Below are positions 40,809 to 41,521 of a stretch of 41,521 nt of DNA, in pieces. The position numbers and the translations under genes were made by a program. This DNA comes from Candidatus Omnitrophota bacterium (lineage in GTDB: Bacteria > Omnitrophota > Gorgyraeia > Zapsychrales > Fredricksoniimonadaceae): positions 550 through 42,070 of the forward strand of contig JADFXX010000015.1 in assembly GCA_015233335.1 (NCBI GenBank), in the 5' to 3' direction. Every line of letters starts with the position of its first letter. The first letter of the stretch is position 1. Under the pieces are notes generated by a model. That model was not told the origin of the DNA and ran no database searches. It worked only from the letters and a program-made list of their open reading frames with translations.

Positions 40809-40920
40809 CGCCGCCAACCAGGGGACATGTTCTATTATAGAATTACGAAGAACGTGTCCCCAAGCAGGTTGCCGACCAAGAGAGTGTTGATTGTGAAAGC
40901 AACCGAGGGAAATGCCGGAT
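40809..40920 (+). repeat. Dispersed ~110-nt repeat, copy D
   Basis: Starts right after the stop of the aromatase/cyclase gene. GGGGACATGTTC (40821-40832) pairs with GAACGTGTCCCC (40850-40861). GGTTG (40867-40871) can pair with upstream CAACC (40815-40819) or, as GGTTGC (40867-40872), with downstream GCAACC (40899-40904); the two are mutually exclusive. It ends about 27 nt before the SDR start. Confidence 0.85.
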
Positions 40921-40946
40921 CGACAAACGAATAGCAAGGAGATCAT

Positions 40947-41521
40947 ATGTCACACGCAACAGTAGATTTAAAAGGGAAAGTCGCTCTTGTTACCGGTGCC
41001 AGTCGTGGCATTGGAAAGGCTGTAGCCACCCGTCTGGCTTCTCATGGTGCTAATCTTGTGTTGGCTTCCAGAGGCAAAGAGGCATTGGATGAGACAGTGC
41101 GTCTTTTGAAAGACAAATACGGTATTGATGCAATTGGCATCCCCACCGATGTGGCAAAATTAGCAGACCTTCAGAATTTAGTAAATAAGGCTAAAGCTCA
41201 TTTTAAACAAATTGATATCTTGGTCAACGTGGCGGGTGTTTCCAGCCAGCATCCTTTTCATCTGCAACCCATCGAAGATTTTGAAATGTTGGCAAATACA
41301 AATTATTTGGGCTATGTGCGTCTGATACGTCTTGTTATACCTGACATGGTTGCAAGAAAAGAAGGTCATCTGATCAATGTGGTTTCAGGCTCGACGCTCT
41401 GTGATCCTATTCCTCGTACCTTTTTGGCATACAGTTCGCTCAAGATGGGCTTACGCGCTTTTCTAAAAGGTTTGTTTTGGGAAATGCGGGAGCATAATAT
41501 AAAAGTAACGTCTTTATTACC
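40947..41521 (+). CDS. Short-chain dehydrogenase/reductase, ketoreductase candidate (3' end cut)
   Basis: The first 191 codons are visible; the gene runs off the window. The N-terminus MSHATVDLKGKVALVTGASRG continues as GIGKAV, giving the TGxxxGIG cofactor motif (16-23). NVAG stands in the NNAG position, the catalytic Ser is in VVSGS and the YxxxK pair in YSSLK. It is a classical NAD(P)H SDR like FabG or the type II PKS ketoreductases. AAGGAG lies 6 nt before the ATG. Position at the end of the PKS gene run suggests polyketide keto reduction. Confidence 0.87.
   Translation, partial: MSHATVDLKGKVALVTGASRGIGKAVATRLASHGANLVLASRGKEALDETVRLLKDKYGIDAIGIPTDVAKLADLQNLVNKAKAHFKQIDILVNVAGVSSQHPFHLQPIEDFEMLANTNYLGYVRLIRLVIPDMVARKEGHLINVVSGSTLCDPIPRTFLAYSSLKMGLRAFLKGLFWEMREHNIKVTSLL

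Overview
The window (41.5 kb, moderate to low GC) reads as a Gram-negative, poorly cultured bacterium. It has HldD for lipopolysaccharide heptose, several lipoproteins, giant membrane glycosyltransferases and a zinc-ribbon bL28. I infer an Omnitrophota-like lineage, but this rests on overall gene style and not on a phylogenetic marker analysis. Nearly all genes lie on the plus strand in tightly packed, often overlapping operons; only rpmB is on the minus strand.

Region 1 (1-8.7 kb) is housekeeping: a cut-off tRNA-Tyr and a tRNA-Gly with a strongly structured spacer, a family 2 glycosyltransferase, gpsA, a 57-residue protein, rsfS, argS, recJ, rpmB, an M3 peptidase and a SpoU-type RNA methylase. 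Region 2 (8.7-19.5 kb) mixes envelope glycosyltransferases, a TPR protein, an inactive-looking nucleotidyltransferase fold, a TPM/LemA pair, gpmI, a PrmA-like methylase, a GGQ release-factor-like protein and moaC. Region 3 (19.6-28 kb) holds an alpha-glucan phosphorylase, thyA-folA, a response regulator with an EAL domain, two lipoproteins, hldD, a membrane-anchored coiled-coil protein and a PadR regulator.

Region 4 (28 kb to the end, cut by the window edge) is the notable part. It looks like a type II (aromatic) polyketide cluster. A PadR gene precedes a promoter with an inverted repeat. After it come an acyl-CoA ligase, a nucleoside phosphorylase, an MtnA-like isomerase with a half-length inactive-looking paralogue, a class II aldolase fused to an SCP2 domain, an aldehyde dehydrogenase, a small PCP_red-like protein, a PanE-like reductase, a SnoaL-like protein, KS-alpha, a small membrane protein, a KS-beta that has lost all three catalytic residues, an ACP, a metal-dependent cyclase-family protein, a TcmN/WhiE-like aromatase/cyclase and the start of an SDR ketoreductase. 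Phosphorylase, isomerase, aldolase and dehydrogenase together match the logic of the DHAP shunt, which splits 5'-deoxy- or 5'-methylthio-nucleosides into DHAP and a two-carbon aldehyde. With the ligase they could supply an unusual acyl-CoA starter to the synthase (inference).

The same region is peppered with dispersed palindromic repeats. A family of four copies of about 110 nt lies directly after stop codons of cluster genes; one copy is translated in frame and forms the linker of the aldolase-SCP2 fusion.
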